Below, one piece after another: positions 1-10,790 of a stretch of DNA of 64,000 bases. The notes beneath the pieces are model-generated. The model ran no database searches, was not told the DNA's origin, and worked only from the letters and a program-made list of their open reading frames with translations. The stretch is from Sambucus nigra (taxonomy: Eukaryota > Streptophyta > Magnoliopsida > Dipsacales > Adoxaceae). Numbering within the stretch: the first letter of the stretch is position 1; every line of letters begins with the position of its first letter. The position numbers and the translations under genes are program-made. The DNA is taken from the NCBI GenBank assembly GCA_949130495.1, contig OX422210.1:30168681-30232680 (forward strand), read 5' to 3'.

Positions 1-340
1 GAGGCATCGGGTAACATAATGTTAAAGTTGAAGAAAAAGTGATAAATCAAACTTCATATATCTAGGTTCAATGTTACAAAGTAGACTTAAGTGGTACGAA
101 CATATGTTGTGTAGACCTGTAGATGCCCATATAACAAGAGGACGATTGTTAAAAATAGAGGGGTAAAAGAGAAACATGTCGCCCTAAGCTATCGTGGGAG
201 GAAATTATTTGGAGAGATCTTAAGGAATTAAACTTTAATGATAATGTTGCACACAATAGATTAGAATGAAAAAAGAGAATCCATGTGGTCGACCCCATAT
301 CGGTGGGATTAAGGCAAGGATGATGTTGATGATGATGATA
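1..340 (+). mobile_element. 3' end of an RTE-type non-LTR retrotransposon (window-edge fragment)
   Basis: The window opens inside a LINE. Read in broken frames, the plus strand gives the typical C-terminal tail of plant RTE-clade proteins: a 'KWYEHMLCRPVDAHITRGRL'-like stretch near 90-165, then 'RIHVVDPISVG' near 275-310. It ends in a short GAT/GTT-rich tail, the type of simple 3' tail RTE elements carry. Several in-frame stops and frameshifts make it dead. The same sequence at 34,168-34,507 is nearly identical; 55,932-56,270 is a more diverged copy. The reverse transcriptase part lies outside the window here but is visible in the other two copies. Confidence 0.8.
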
Positions 341-1678
341 TGTTCAAGTGTGTTATTGCGTTATACTCTTCATAGAAATAAGGCCACTTTTGTGAGAATT
401 TTGAATGCTGAATTCTCTAAAACACTCATAAAAAAGGTTTTCAAGGCCAAAATGAACACAATGAGAACCAATTATGCTTGATGGGGAACTATGTGACTTA
501 TATTGTCTTGGTTTTCAAGAACGAGGGGAAGTTCAATATCTCTGACTACTTATTTAGATGTAGTTTGTCTTCACTTTTCATTCTTCTGGGGGGCGGGGGA
601 TGGGGTTGTTGGAAATGGTTAATTAATGAACATGTCGTTTGCAACTTCGTTGCCAAATTCAAGTGGGAGACACATTCCAATTTTAGTAGGATCACCAAAA
701 AATATGTTCTCTAATTCGAGGAGAACAATTTAGTATATTCACATGTCAAAAACCAGTAAGTATTGAATGAGAAAATTGTATCTAAAGATACCCACTTGAG
801 TGAATAAAAAAAAGTTTGGATAATAATACCTTGTCTCAAATAGAAAAAATAATGAAATGTGAAGAGTTAATTTACTCCTTGATGGGCACTCCTTGGTTGG
901 ACCAAAGGAACCCCACTTTTATGTAGTGGATATAACATAGGTTTGCTTTCATGCCACTGCCTATCGTGTGGACCAACTCCACAAGGACAGGCTCGAGCCT
1001 AGCTTTGGACTTCAATGGATTATTTGATTTATTGGCCAAATTTTGTTTGTTTATAATTTCTGGTTCGGATTAATCGCAACCCATAATAGAAATGTGTCTG
1101 ATCATTTATTAAATCGGCTTGGCCCATTTGCCAAAAGGGGTCCAATTTTATTTTATTGGAATTTTGAAATTGGTTGAAAATTATTGGTCATAAGGACAAA
1201 AGCCATGTCAAATCGTGATTTTCTTTTTTGACGGCCTGTTCGTTGAAAAACCACACTAATTAGACAATGTGATTGTTTAAATGGTCACGAATAAATCTAT
1301 AAAAGTCCTTAGGCCAACCATAAATCCCCACTTAATTTTTTTGACCTTTTCTGTTCCTACAACGACTACAATTGTTTTTTTCATAGGGATAAGAAATCTA
1401 TTCTATTTCATGAGACAATAGCTCACAACATTGGGCACCATGAAGGGATCAAAATGTTGTAAGAACACAACATGAATTCACAGGGTTAGGAGTATTTGTC
1501 TATACTCAATTTAAACATTGTATAAAATAATTTGTTGATTTTTTATTATTGTTCATACATTTTGTTTTTATATCCAGAATAACAAATGCTTTTTAAGGAT
1601 AAAAACTTGTTAAACCATAAAGAAATTGACACTACACAATAAAGTCAACTTTTTAATGTGAGGTCCAAAAAAGAATAC
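341..1678. other. Unannotated tail of segment R (copy 1)
   Basis: I recognise no gene here. Short ORFs (for example 478-714 on plus) have no family signature. The stretch is repeated almost without change at 34,508-35,845 and at about 93 percent identity by eye at 56,271-57,615. It is therefore part of the old duplicated block, cut on its right by the gypsy LTR. Confidence 0.6.
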
Positions 1679-2744
1679 TGTGACAACTCGCTCAAAATAA
1701 TAACGGGTGGTCAGCCCTATACTACATTAAATCAGGTATCTCATATGGCACAGTCTCAACATCAGCTGACAATACTAAATAATATAGGGCTAACTACCCG
1801 AAATCATTAAAAGTGGATTGTCAAAAATTTAAAACTTTTTATTTAACAACAACAACAAAACCAATAATGCAAACATACCCAACCATACACATCTAACTAT
1901 GATGACTAATAAGAGCAAACTCCAATAATATAAAAGGATACGACACAATGTACAACAAAATCTCTACAATGAAATACCCAAATAAGAAGCTGTCGGGTTA
2001 CAGACAATACAATAATCTGTGAAACGAAATGTAAAATTGTTAATCTACAAAAATTGAGTATAAACTCGAGGTACAAACTGAATCCTAATCTAGATACATC
2101 AAAGATAGGAATTGTGTAAACAAGATACCGCAATAGTCCGCTACTGCCACAACTTCACGAATACACTGGATGGAAGAACATAATGGCATCCTTGTGGAGG
2201 AACACCTAGAGTAATACAATATTGACATGGAGGGAGAAAATATAAACTGGTCAGAGCCTGAGTTGAAAACATTTTATAGCAAGTGCATTAAAATGCATAA
2301 AAATTATAAATGCATTATTACATTATCAAGGTGGAATCGAACTCTCCATAATATTCCCACTCACCCCTCAAGTAGAGCGCGCACTAAACGTATGCACGTG
2401 GTCTCCAAATGAATGCCCAAATATAAATTAGGCAATAAAAACTAACTAGATCCCAAAATGCAGATTCGATTAAGATCTTCTAACTTATCTCGCAATCTAC
2501 CCTTATCTAAGTCTTATCTACAACATTACTTTATTTTAAATATTATAGTTCTCTTTATATTTGTTCATTTGTTGAACATATAAAGTTGCATAACCATCCA
2601 CAATTTAACATAATCACAATACATCAACATTCTCTTACTAGAATTTCATATATTCTAGTTATGCCCTCATTTGGCATGTAAACATATATATAGTTAATTA
2701 TATGAGTTATTAGCATCAAGAGCTAAGGACAAGACTTCTCCCGA

Positions 2745-3178
2745 TTCTCAACACGGCACTGCATTTTGTGCGTTGGACGTCTCGTCGAAGCAAAATGCAA
2801 ACAAGGAACCCCCCCGTTACACTACTCCTAACAGTATTGATCATCGAGATTCATTATGCCCCAATGCATGATGCATGTAACCCAAATTATTATTCCATTT
2901 TAATTAATTATTATTCTCAATTCTCAACAGTACACGGCGTTTCATGCGTGGGACGTCTCGCCGAAGCGAAATCCAAACAAGGAACCCCCCCGTTACACTA
3001 CTCCTGGCACTGTCGATTGTCGGGATAGGTGATATATATATAAGTATGAGCATTTAGGACTAACTTCAACCCAACTTCAAATATTACACTGCGGTTCGTG
3101 CGTGGGATGTCTCGCCGAGATGAAATCCAAACAAGGAACCCCCCCGATACACTATTCCTGGCAATGTTAGTCGTTGAG
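2745..3178. repeat. Three diverged subrepeats inside the gypsy LTR
   Basis: A motif resembling GTGGGACGTCTCGCCGAAGC followed by AAACAAGGAACCCCCC recurs near 2,771, 2,943 and 3,096, spaced about 172 and 153 bp apart. A fourth, lone copy lies at 5,725-5,800, outside the LTR between it and gag, suggesting another LTR scrap there. Confidence 0.7.
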
Positions 3179-3576
3179 GTCCATTATGCCCTTGATACGT
3201 AAGTACAAGCACAATAAACAATAACCATCCAACCGAGCTATAACTCGAGGATGCAGGCTCGCATGCTATCATCTTCCAGAATCATATACACGTAGCAAAC
3301 TGGGGCCACCTAGTGGGGTTTAACGGTACCCACCTCGTGATCAACTCACGCACACAACGTCCCTGGAAGCGGTCACAACTCCTAACCGGCAAGTGAGAAC
3401 GTCACATACCCCCGACTTCTCACCCCCAAAAGAATGCATATATATATATATATATATGTCGCATAATAATCACAATGGACGACTATGACCTGGGGAATAT
3501 CCATACCCTGCTCTTTGAGCCGGGATACTCACCCTCAACGCACGCAACTTCCCAATGATAGCAAGGAGGGGGTATG

Positions 3577-3680
<104 letters not shown>

Positions 3681-4405
3681 TATAAGGTATACATACATCA
3701 TCACAACATGTAAAGATATACCGTCATATAAGGTATACTTGCCACATCATTTACATTTTCAATGTTACCCACTTAGGCGTAGTTGAATTAATATCATTAT
3801 TTAGTATATCACTCTCTTTTGATACACTAACCGTCAATCCTCACACATTAACCCCACTTAGTATTCATTGCACTATCTCTCGCTTGAAGCTCACATGTCG
3901 CTTCTAATAATGAATTGTTTATCAATTCAATTCATGTTAAGGATATTCTTTGATCCCAATGCTCTTCAATTAACAATTCTCATTGTGTGAGACATCTTCC
4001 AAATCAAACATCAATAAGGATATTTCTATATCCATATGCACATCTTAGCATTTATAATTCTCCATCCATAATAGGGTTCAATTTATTTTATGAACCTTTT
4101 AAAGTTATCCATTGGGATTGGATTATCAAATCCATTATCACTAATTATCATTCTTCTATATGAATTTATAATTATCTCCCAATAGAGTCTCCAAATCGAG
4201 GTGGGCTTCCCCACTTAGAATATAACATAGTATCTAATTAGTATTCCTCAAATTTAGTCAATATGACTCCAAAAATTTCTTATAAGGGAAACTCGCTACA
4301 AATCTCCAAAACATACTCCAAATATGTCTTATAGAGGTTCCCAATCGATAACCTCGAACAAAATTGGAATGAAATTCTCCCTAGAAAAACCAAAAGCCTT
4401 GTTTT

Positions 4406-4622
4406 CGAATCGATTCGGGCCAATTCCGAATCGATTCGGCCCAGCGAATCGATTCGGCCCAGCGAATCGATTCGGCCAGAAAGGCGAATTGATTCGGGCC
4501 ATCAGACCTGGGACTCTGTCTTAGGCCGAATCGATTCGGCTGGGGTCCGAATCGATTCGGTCGCTCAGACCTGGGCACCTGCATATTTCCGAATCGATTC
4601 GATAGGAGGCCGAATCGATTCG
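4406..4622. repeat. Cluster of nine CGAATCGATTCG palindromes
   Basis: Nine 12-bp palindromes with a ClaI-type ATCGAT core lie in 217 bp, eight perfect and one (near 4,484) changed to CGAATTGATTCG. They lie within the gypsy LTR. Small ORFs rich in 'NRFGP' or 'AESIRW' are just translations of this repeat. The other copy (38,579-38,777) has lost one 17-bp unit. Confidence 0.9.
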
Positions 4623-5368
4623 GCCCTTCAGAACTCTTGAAAATGGCTACTTTTTAAGTAAGCCAAAATCCCAAAATTTGTTTTAATAATTTCCTCTTCA
4701 TTTCTCTTCAACCCAATCACATATATATCATCAATATTCATCCTAGAATACATATAAACTAATTTTTATCCTCAAATAAAAAATCTACCTATTAAATCTA
4801 AGATTATACCCAAAACTTAGGTTTTGATAAACTAAACCTAAAACTCAAAGATTTAATCCAAAAATAAAGCAATAAATGGTACAGAACAATTATTTAGCAA
4901 GTTTAATCACTTGCCTCGAGTTCGTAGGGTGTGAATCCGCCTTGAGATCACGTATTGGCCGGAAAATCCTCCACTTTCTCTCTCTTTTCTCCTTCTTTCT
5001 CTTCTCTCTTTCTTTCTTCAATTTCTCTTTCTTTCTTTGGAGAAATAAATCTCCCGTAGGCTTTTTAAGCCCTAACTCCCAAGATACACATCTTTAAATG
5101 ATAATACACACTTTAAATGACTCAGTAACTTTAATTCGAGTCAAACTGACTTAAATTATTTCGGAACCTAAATAGGCCCCAAGTACACTCATTTTGACTT
5201 TCTCGACCCTTCCGGACACAACTACACCCTCAAAATTGCCATTTGACATACTTTCTAACGACTCCAAGTTTTGACCTCAAGTTCCATATTTAATTATTCT
5301 CCAATAAAATATTATTTATTTCTCCTAAAATAAATAAATCCTCGTCTCCAAGACCTCGTGTTGTTACA

Positions 5369-6469
5369 AACTTCCCACTTACAAAAATTTCGTCCTCGAA
5401 ATTTTAGCTAAGCCTAATTCTCCAAAGCTCAACTAGATTTACTACACCCATCCTCACTAATCCTATCTCCAAATATCTAACTTCCCACGATGAATTAATT
5501 TTATTCATTTTATTTTAAGTTGATCTTGAGTCTTATAAAACCAATTTCCACAACTAGGGCGCCCATACACCCTTTATATTCAAGCTATCGCTCGTACCAA
5601 TCATAATGAGGCTTCATTTGCCTCTAATGTTCCAGATTTCCATAAATATAACTAATATTAACATTTTAATGGTGTAAAAATTTTGAATGGTCCAAGAAAT
5701 AATTCCTCTCAATTCCTGACATTCGCCACTTTCGTGCAGGGGACGTCTCGCCTAAGCGAAATCCAAACAAGGAACCCTCCCAATACACTACTATGAGGCG
5801 ACGTCGGGGATTGAGAGTTTGTTAAATCTGGACTAAAGTTTGAAAATATTTTGGGGATAAATCATTTTGATATGGCCCAAGGCCTAGAAAAGTTTTATTT
5901 TGGAAAAACAGTTTATAAAAAATATTTTGGTTCATATCTTACAATATTTACATAAAGTGCCTTATGTCCCACACAAGGTTTTTTAAATCATCATACATAT
6001 AACAACACATAGCTCACAAAAATTAGCATAATCATGAGCTAAAATTTTCCTGCATCCCATCAATCCACAATCTTTAAACTCTTTTCTGTAATTATATCTA
6101 ATATCATATTAACATATTGCCATTTATAAGGCTCATCCATAACTGGAATACAACAATTATATAAGTCTAACATGACTATATAAAAAGAAGTAGCTTTATC
6201 ATTACTACTTATCACACAACCATAATTCTTACATTCATCACACGGTTTATAGCTCTTTTTGAGCATATCACAAAATTATCTATTCTATCGAAAGATAATT
6301 AACATAAGAGCCTAACTTGCTCAAAATTCCCCTTGGGGTCAAAACATACAAGTAGGGCTATAGCACTACCCATTCACAAATATCTCCCATACGATATTAC
6401 CGAAACTTCATATATTAATATTCCTATTCATAATGGAAAATAACTTACATCATCCATCTCTAGTCCGAT
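5369..6469 (-). mobile_element. Gypsy internal remnant, pol deleted
   Basis: Next to the LTR comes the element's 3' untranslated end with its polypurine tract (minus strand). Beyond it is a lone LTR-type subrepeat (5,725-5,800), then AT-rich sequence with one 68-codon minus ORF (6,060-6,266) that I do not recognise. Protease, reverse transcriptase, RNase H, integrase and chromodomain are all absent although gag follows. A large internal deletion has therefore joined gag to the 3' end. Confidence 0.55.
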
Positions 6470-6957
6470 TGCCCTTCCTCATCAATGGGCTCCCAAACAA
6501 AGTCCCACGGTCTAAAATAACCTCGAATGAGTTGTAGGGGTTGCACTTCCAAAACTTCATCAAAACATGGTCCTTTACCTCTTTTAGGACAATCTTTCTT
6601 TCTATGACCTATTTCTTTACAAAAGAAACGCTTACTCACAAATCCTTTTTACCCACTCGCATTACTGGCACTCTCATCGCCAAACTTACTTGATGAACTT
6701 AAATCTCAAAAGTTCTTACCCTCTTGTGAACGAAGACAATATTCATGACACTTTAATAGCGTCGCGTTTACTATCTCGATGAGAGTCACTAACTTAGGGC
6801 TCTCTAACAAATGTTGTTGAATTCTCCAATCTAAACCTCGAATAAACTTCGATATACGTTTCTCTTCTGTATTTACCGCATCAATTACTAATTTCTCCCA
6901 TCTAGAAAAATCTTCCTCATATTCTTCCACCATTCTATTACCTTGAAAAATCTTCAT
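6470..6957 (-). pseudogene. Ty3/gypsy gag fragment with damaged zinc knuckle
   Basis: On minus from 6,957 an 83-codon frame reads MKIFQGNRMVEEYEEDFSRW and later 'ISKFIRGLDWRIQQHL', the retrotransposon gag pattern (VEEYE..F..L, FL.GL...I). After two in-frame stops (about 6,706 and 6,655) the same frame continues into a zinc knuckle, 'FFCKEIGHRKKDCPKRG'. The first Cys of the CX2CX4HX4C motif is replaced by Arg. The protein would package element RNA. Here it is truncated at its N-terminus, where MITE M1 sequence begins, and is non-functional. The copy at 40,625-41,112 carries one Asn-to-Lys change. Confidence 0.8.
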
Positions 6958-6984
6958 ATTCTGAGTGGGGGAAGGAAAATAGGT

Positions 6985-7240
6985 AAAAACTTATGTATTT
7001 TGTGCTTTTTAAAAAATAGGTAAAAAAAAAAAAGCTGACAATTTTAAAGGGTAAAAACTGTTAGTTTTTTGACCTATTTTTTAAAAATAACAAAATATAT
7101 TATTTCCAATTGATTTTTTTATAGGGGTACACTGAAATATCTTGAACCCATATAAAAATTATCATCTCAAATTTATATTTTTTACTATTTTAAAAATGAG
7201 TATGTTCGTAGGTATGTTGATAGGAGGTATGTTGGAGATC
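6985..7240. mobile_element. Foldback MITE M1, right half only
   Basis: Matches the central hairpin and right arm of the complete M1 at 58,004-58,376; the left arm is missing, replaced by the gypsy gag fragment. It includes the inner inverted repeat AAAAAATAGGTAAAAA / TTTTTGACCTATTTTTT and ends GGAGGTATGTTGGAGATC before a (TA)n tract. Confidence 0.7.
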
Positions 7241-7241
7241 A

Positions 7242-7276
<35 letters not shown>

Positions 7277-7303
7277 TAGCGTATGCCCGTACCTGAAGGC
7301 ACG

Positions 7304-8039
7304 AATTTTTTTTTCCAAAGTACGTAATCGCGAAACGGCGACAATTTTTCAAAGTACGTAATCGTGAAACGGCGACAATGTCAATTTTTTTTAAAAATTG
7401 GGCATAATCTCCTTTGTTTATTGAACTATTCACCCTGCTTAACAAATAACAAATAATTCAACATCCAAATTTTCTAAATTCTTCAAACAAATTCCCATAT
7501 AAAATGAAATATACAATATTCACCAATCAAATTAACTGTCTCAAAAAAAAAACAAAGTGTCAATTTTTTTAAAAAATTGGGCATAATTTCCTTTGTTTAT
7601 TGGACTATCCACCATGTTTAAGGGATAACAACAAATCCAACAAATTAAAAAAAAATATCCCAAATTCGGAGATAAAAGGTAGAAGACAGGGAAAGGAGAA
7701 TATGTGGGACTTCCTCAAAATGTTTGTGCCATGGTGCTTCTGGATTAGGTGCTACTACTGCTGTCTTCCCATCCTTCTTCCCACCTCTAGCCATGATCAC
7801 TCTCTCCCTCTCGATTTTTTGTACGATTTGACAAACAATAAACATAATTAATCAGTTTCTCGAACAAAGATACAATCACATAAGTAAATATACAATCACA
7901 TCTAAATTTTCTAAATTCGAGATTGATTCAACCGGATCCAATTGGATTACCTCTTTTATAAAAAAATGCAGTTTCGAGTTTGATCCCATCATATTTGGTC
8001 TACAAATAAAACATGCACAATATTAGGAAAAAGGAACTA
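7304..8039. other. AT-rich Helitron interior without recognisable gene
   Basis: Short ORFs exist on both strands (for example 7,600-7,851 and 7,645-7,845). None shows a known motif. A 'GTGTCAATTTTTTTAAAAAATTGGGCATAAT'-like phrase occurs twice (near 7,378 and 7,557), followed both times by 'CTTTGTTTATTG', so there is a local imperfect duplication of about 180 bp spacing. Confidence 0.5.
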
Positions 8040-8336
8040 TTTGAATATATGCACTCGCATATATGCAGTGCGTGTGTGCATGTTTGTGTGTGCGCGCATG
8101 TGCGTGTGAGTGGGAAAGGGGCGAGGGGATGGGCAGGGGGCGCGTGTGTGCATGTATGTGTGCGTGTGTGCGCGTGTGCGTGCGCACGCGTGTGTGTGTG
8201 TTTGTGTGCGTGGGGAAGGGGGGAGAGGGCGGGCCATGTATGCATATATGTAATCTGCATATATGCATATGCATATATGCAGTGTGCGTGTGTGCGTGTG
8301 AGAGTGGGGAAGGGGGGAGGGGGTGGGAAGGGGGAG

Positions 8337-8373
<37 letters not shown>

Positions 8374-9552
8374 ATGTGTGCGCGTGTGAGTGGGGAAGAG
8401 GGGAGGGGACGGGGCAGGGGGCGCGAGTGTGCGTGTGTTTGTGTCCGCGTGTGTGTGCGTGAGTGGGGAAGTGGGGAGGGGATGGGGCAGACCTGCATAT
8501 ATGCATATGCATATATGCAATTTGCATATATGTAGTGCGAGTGTGTGCGTGTGCGCGTGTGTGAGTGGGGAAGGGGGGAGGGGAAGGGGAAAGGGGCGCG
8601 AGTGTGCGTGTGTGCGTGTGAGTGGGGAAGGGGGGAGGGGGCGGGGCATGTATGCATATATGCAATCTGCATATATGCAGTGTGCGTGTGTGCGGGTGCG
8701 AGTGTGAGTGGGAAAGGGGGGAGGGGACGGACAGGGGGCGCGTGTGTGCGTGTTTGTGTGTGTGCGTGTGAGAGTGGGGGAGGGGACGGGAAGGGGAACA
8801 TGTGTGTGTGTGTGTGCGCGCATGTGTGCGCGTGTGAGTGGGGAAGGGGGCAGGGTACGGGGCAGGGGGCGCGAGTGTGCGTGTGTTTGTGTCCGCGTGT
8901 GTGCGTGTGTGAGTGGGGAAGGGGGGAGGGGACGGGCAGACCTGCATATATGCATATGCATATATGCAATCTGCACATATGTAGTGCGAGTGTGTGCGTG
9001 TGTTTGTGTGCGCGTGTGTGAGTGGGGAAGGGGGGAGGGGACGGGGCAGGGGGCGCGAGTGTGCATGTGTGTTTGTGTCCGCTTGTGTAAGTGTAAGTGG
9101 GGAAGGGGGGAGGGGCGGGACATGTATGCATATATGCAATCTGCATATATGCAGTGCATATATGCAGTGTGCGTGTGTGCGGGTGCGCGTGTGAGTGGGA
9201 AAGGGGGGAGGGGACGGACATGGGGCGCGTGTGTGCGTGTTTGTGTGTGTGCGTGTGAGTGGGGAAGGGGGGAGGGGACGGGAAGGGGGAGCATGTGTGC
9301 GTGTGTTGTGTGTTTGTGCGCGCATGTGTGCGTGTGCGAGTGGGGAAGGGGGGAGGGGACGGGGCAGGGGACGCGAGTGTGTGCGTGTGTTTGTGTCCGC
9401 GTGTGAGTGGGGAAGGGGGGGGGGGGACGGGCAGGGGGCGCGTGTGTGTGCGTTTGAGTGTGTGCGTGTGAGAGCTGCACTGCATATATATGCATATGCA
9501 TATATATGGGCATATGCATATATATGCAATCTGCATATATATGCATATGCAT
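8040..9552. repeat. Complex GT / G-rich / TGCATATATGCA minisatellite array
   Basis: About 17 copies of a G-rich core (GAGTGGGGAAGGGGGGAGGG with variants) alternate with GT/GC-rich alternating purine-pyrimidine tracts and with palindromic TGCATATATGCA blocks. Blocks recur at a higher order. The CAGACCTGCATATATGC block is at about 8,489 and 8,937, the GGGCATGTATGCATATATGC-type block at about 8,232, 8,645 and 9,119, and the GGAAGGGG(G)A-CATGTGTG block at about 8,325, 8,787 and 9,281. The repeat period is therefore 0.41-0.49 kb. Three minus frames stay open for about 1.5 kb only because the repeat contains almost no stop trinucleotides. Confidence 0.95.
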
Positions 9553-9569
9553 CAAAATTGTGAGCCCCC

Positions 9570-9740
9570 ACTATCGGCCCTAAAAATTTACCTCAAATCC
9601 CATCTCAGGTGATCCTACTGCTTTGGCACAACAGATGACTGCTGCAGCTCAAGCTCGTCCACGGCTTTCTAACTTGACACAAAAGTGGTCATACCTGCAA
9701 CAAATTATAATAAGGGTCATGAGTATTTAGGTTATAATAA
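9570..9740 (+). other. Exon-like fragment between the arrays (function unknown)
   Basis: After an acceptor-like CCCATCTCAG at about 9,600 an open plus frame reads 'GDPTALAQQMTAAAQARPRL' and continues to a stop at about 9,731. Its base and residue composition is unlike the surrounding repeats and looks coding. I do not recognise the family. Downstream, at about 9,830-9,960 on minus, another coding-like frame ('RYEPWVRLRVQGMDSTIRQN') appears. Both may be gene scraps captured by the Helitron. Confidence 0.3.
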
Positions 9741-10295
9741 GGGGTGCGTGTGTGCGTGTTTGTGTGTATTCTTTTGCTTCTAAAGAGTTCTACCTCGTAT
9801 TGAGCACCGAAAGATTACATCCTCGCTGATCGCCTATGAAGCACCCGTGCCTTATTTTGCCGAATCGTCGAATCCATACCCTGCACCCTTAACCGCACCC
9901 ATGGTTCATAGCGATCACCAATCACCATGAATAGTTCATGTGAGCTCTTCCCCAAACCGATGAACGGCGTTTGATTCGCATTTGATGTCAAAGTTTGAGT
10001 TGCGAGAATAATTTCAGTATCTTAAGACGCTTCAAATACCCAATTTGAGGAGTAATGAGTCACAAACATTAGGGGACGGGTAAATTGTCTGCAAATTGTT
10101 TAACATTATGAATACCACGTGTGTCTGCAATTATAGGACTGAAATGGAGGACAAAGTTAGGATGAGAAAAACGCTAGATTGCAAGTAATTGAACCAATTC
10201 AAAATGCATTTGTTTGGGGAACTGGAGAGACAATATTGTGAGCATTTGTTTTCAAAATGCAAGCTACACACCGGTGTGCTCGATGCTTGAATGTA

Positions 10296-10790
10296 TTGCG
10301 TGTGTGAGTGGGGAAGGAGGGAGAGGACGGGCAGGGGGCGCGTGTGTGCACGTGTGCATGTTTTTGTGTGTTTGTGGGTGCGTGTGTGTGGGGAAGGGGG
10401 GAGGGGACGGGGTGGGGGCGCGTGTGTGCGTTTGCGCGTGTATGCATATATGCAGTGCATATATGCATATTGAGGCATATATGCAGTGCACGCGCACGTG
10501 TGTGTGTGAGTGTGTGAGTGTGAGTGGGGAAGGGGGGAGGCATATATGCAGCATATGATATATATGCAGTGCATATATGATATATATGATATATATATAT
10601 GCACTGCATATATATGCAGCATATGCATATATATGCAACTGCATATATATGATCTGCATATATATGCAGCAACTGCATATATATGCAGTGTGTGTGTGCG
10701 TGTTTTTGTGTGCGGGTGTGTGCGTGTGAGTGGGGAAGGGGGGAGGGGACGGGGCAAGGCGGAGGGGCAAGTGTGTGTTAGGATGTACAA
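10296..10790. repeat. Second, shorter minisatellite array of the same family
   Basis: Four G-rich cores (near 10,306, 10,392, 10,524 and 10,731) are separated by GT tracts and by a dense run of TGCATATATGCA-type palindromes and TATATGATATATA. It is clearly related to 8,040-9,552 and separated from it by about 750 bp of non-repeat sequence. Confidence 0.9.

Noticed and set aside
266..714. Two adjacent plus ORFs (71 and 78 codons)
   Set aside because: The first is the out-of-frame LINE tail running past its GAT repeat; the second has no motif and lies in duplicated non-coding sequence.
4324..4584. ORFs with repeated 'NRFGP' or 'AESIRW'
   Set aside because: Translation of the CGAATCGATTCG cluster on either strand; not a repeat protein.
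8000..9571. Three overlapping minus ORFs of about 500 codons and plus ORFs up to 232 codons in the minisatellite
   Set aside because: All frames are open at once because the repeat lacks stop trinucleotides; the products are His/Thr/Pro- or Val/Cys/Gly-rich low complexity with no domain.
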